Shown here: positions 6,262 through 6,466 of the stretch, one piece after another
How the letters are laid out: the number at the start of each line of letters is the position of its first letter
Numbering within the stretch: the first letter of the stretch is position 1
From: Caldifarciminota bacterium
GTDB taxonomy: Bacteria > Hydrothermota > Tepidihabitantia > SM23-42
Direction: 5' to 3'
Length of the DNA: 6,466 nucleotides
NCBI GenBank assembly: GCA_030671005.1
Contig: DAOVAN010000092.1
Coordinates: 1-6,466, forward strand
The notes under the pieces: model-generated
Told to the model about the DNA's origin: nothing
Seen by the model: the letters and a program-made list of their open reading frames with translations, nothing else
The model's database searches: none
Made by a program: the position numbers and the translations under genes

Positions 6262-6319
6262 CGTAACCGTTAAACGCCTAACGATACGGGTTTCGTAACC
6301 GTTAAACGTTTTACGATAC
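6262..6319 (+). repeat. Two 26-base direct repeats with nested palindromes, upstream of a consensus promoter
   Basis: Copies at 6262-6287 and 6294-6319 share the identical first 15 bases CGTAACCGTTAAACG and the last 7 (ACGATAC), with three mismatches in between, at a 32-base period (about three helical turns). Each copy holds two overlapping odd palindromes, TAAC-C-GTTA and CGTT-A-AACG. The array ends 25 bases before the -35 element at 6345, so a regulator-binding site is possible. Equally, these may be dispersed intergenic repeats, since the divergent region near 3055-3142 has a similar word style. Confidence 0.65.
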
Positions 6320-6344
6320 TGTACAATGAGTACGATATCTGATA

Positions 6345-6372
6345 TTGACAGCCGTTCGTACCTTGATATAAT
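6345..6372 (+). promoter_or_regulatory. Perfect-consensus sigma70 promoter, positioned for a leaderless mRNA
   Basis: TTGACA (6345-6350), a 16-base spacer and TATAAT (6367-6372) match the sigma70 consensus at all twelve positions. Five bases separate the -10 from the ATG at 6378, so transcription should start on or just inside the start codon. No Shine-Dalgarno could fit in this gap. Confidence 0.8.
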
Positions 6373-6377
6373 TCACC

Positions 6378-6466
6378 ATGATTGAAAACGAGAACAAGAA
6401 AGACGCAGAAAAAGAAAGCAAGGAACAAGAAAGCGAAACCAAAAAAGACCAAGAAAAGCCACAAAA
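6378..6466 (+). CDS. N-terminus of a Lys/Glu-rich protein, truncated by window edge
   Basis: Twenty-nine codons are visible and the frame remains open at the window end. The segment begins MIENENKKDAEKE and is almost wholly charged or polar, with 8 Glu, 7 Lys and 2 Asp and only one hydrophobic residue after Met (Ile2). It is therefore probably a disordered cytoplasmic N-terminal tail, not a signal peptide. The perfect promoter ending 5 bases upstream supports both the start and strong expression. The product cannot be named from this tail; charged tails like this precede many different domains. The opposite strand reads as an apparent Phe/Leu-rich membrane ORF only because of the base composition. 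Confidence 0.62.
   Translation, partial: MIENENKKDAEKESKEQESETKKDQEKPQ

Noticed and set aside
6270..6464. Minus-strand 64-codon frame with a Phe/Leu-rich, membrane-like N-terminus
   Set aside because: It is the mirror of the A/G-rich Lys/Glu codons of the plus-strand gene at 6378 and runs across its promoter and the repeats. It has no ribosome-binding site.

Overview
The window looks like chromosomal DNA from an uncultivated or little-studied diderm bacterium. The evidence is two predicted envelope lipoproteins, a small protein resembling DUF3098, a fused TPR plus type 1 periplasmic-binding protein, and what may be the start of a C25 (gingipain-type) protease. The mix recalls candidate phyla such as WOR-3/Stahlbacteria or relatives of the Bacteroidetes/FCB group. 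That placement is inferred from family flavour, not proven. Coding density is high, and I see no phage, transposon, CRISPR, rRNA or tRNA.

Left half (minus strand, 3008 down to 1): a tight operon of four overlapping genes. In transcription order they are (i) an envelope protein that seems to join a LolA/RseB-like N-terminal domain to an orphan copy of the SecD periplasmic P1 (base + head) domain, without SecD's membrane channel; (ii) a processive family 2 glycosyltransferase of the cellulose/mannan-synthase type with all catalytic motifs; (iii) a 56-residue Trm112/YcaR-type zinc-ribbon protein; (iv) the first 64 residues of an exported protein that runs out of the window. Overlaps are 4, 22 and 8 bases, so translational coupling is likely.

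Middle (3009-3227): a 219-base divergent intergenic region with one promoter facing each way and an AT-rich array of repeated short words that forms a long imperfect inverted repeat.

Right half (plus strand): a TPR/periplasmic-binding fusion lipoprotein, a 71-residue two-helix membrane protein, and a divergent QueG-like iron-sulfur protein. A 169-base intergenic region follows, with a 26-base direct repeat and a perfect-consensus promoter driving a Lys/Glu-rich gene cut by the window edge.

The two observations I rate highest are the SecD-P1-like domain outside a translocon, and a consistent promoter design. Three predicted promoters all have a 16-base spacer and a -10 element 5-7 bases before a start codon. 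This implies leaderless mRNAs for the first genes of transcripts, whereas most of the later genes in transcripts have Shine-Dalgarno sequences.
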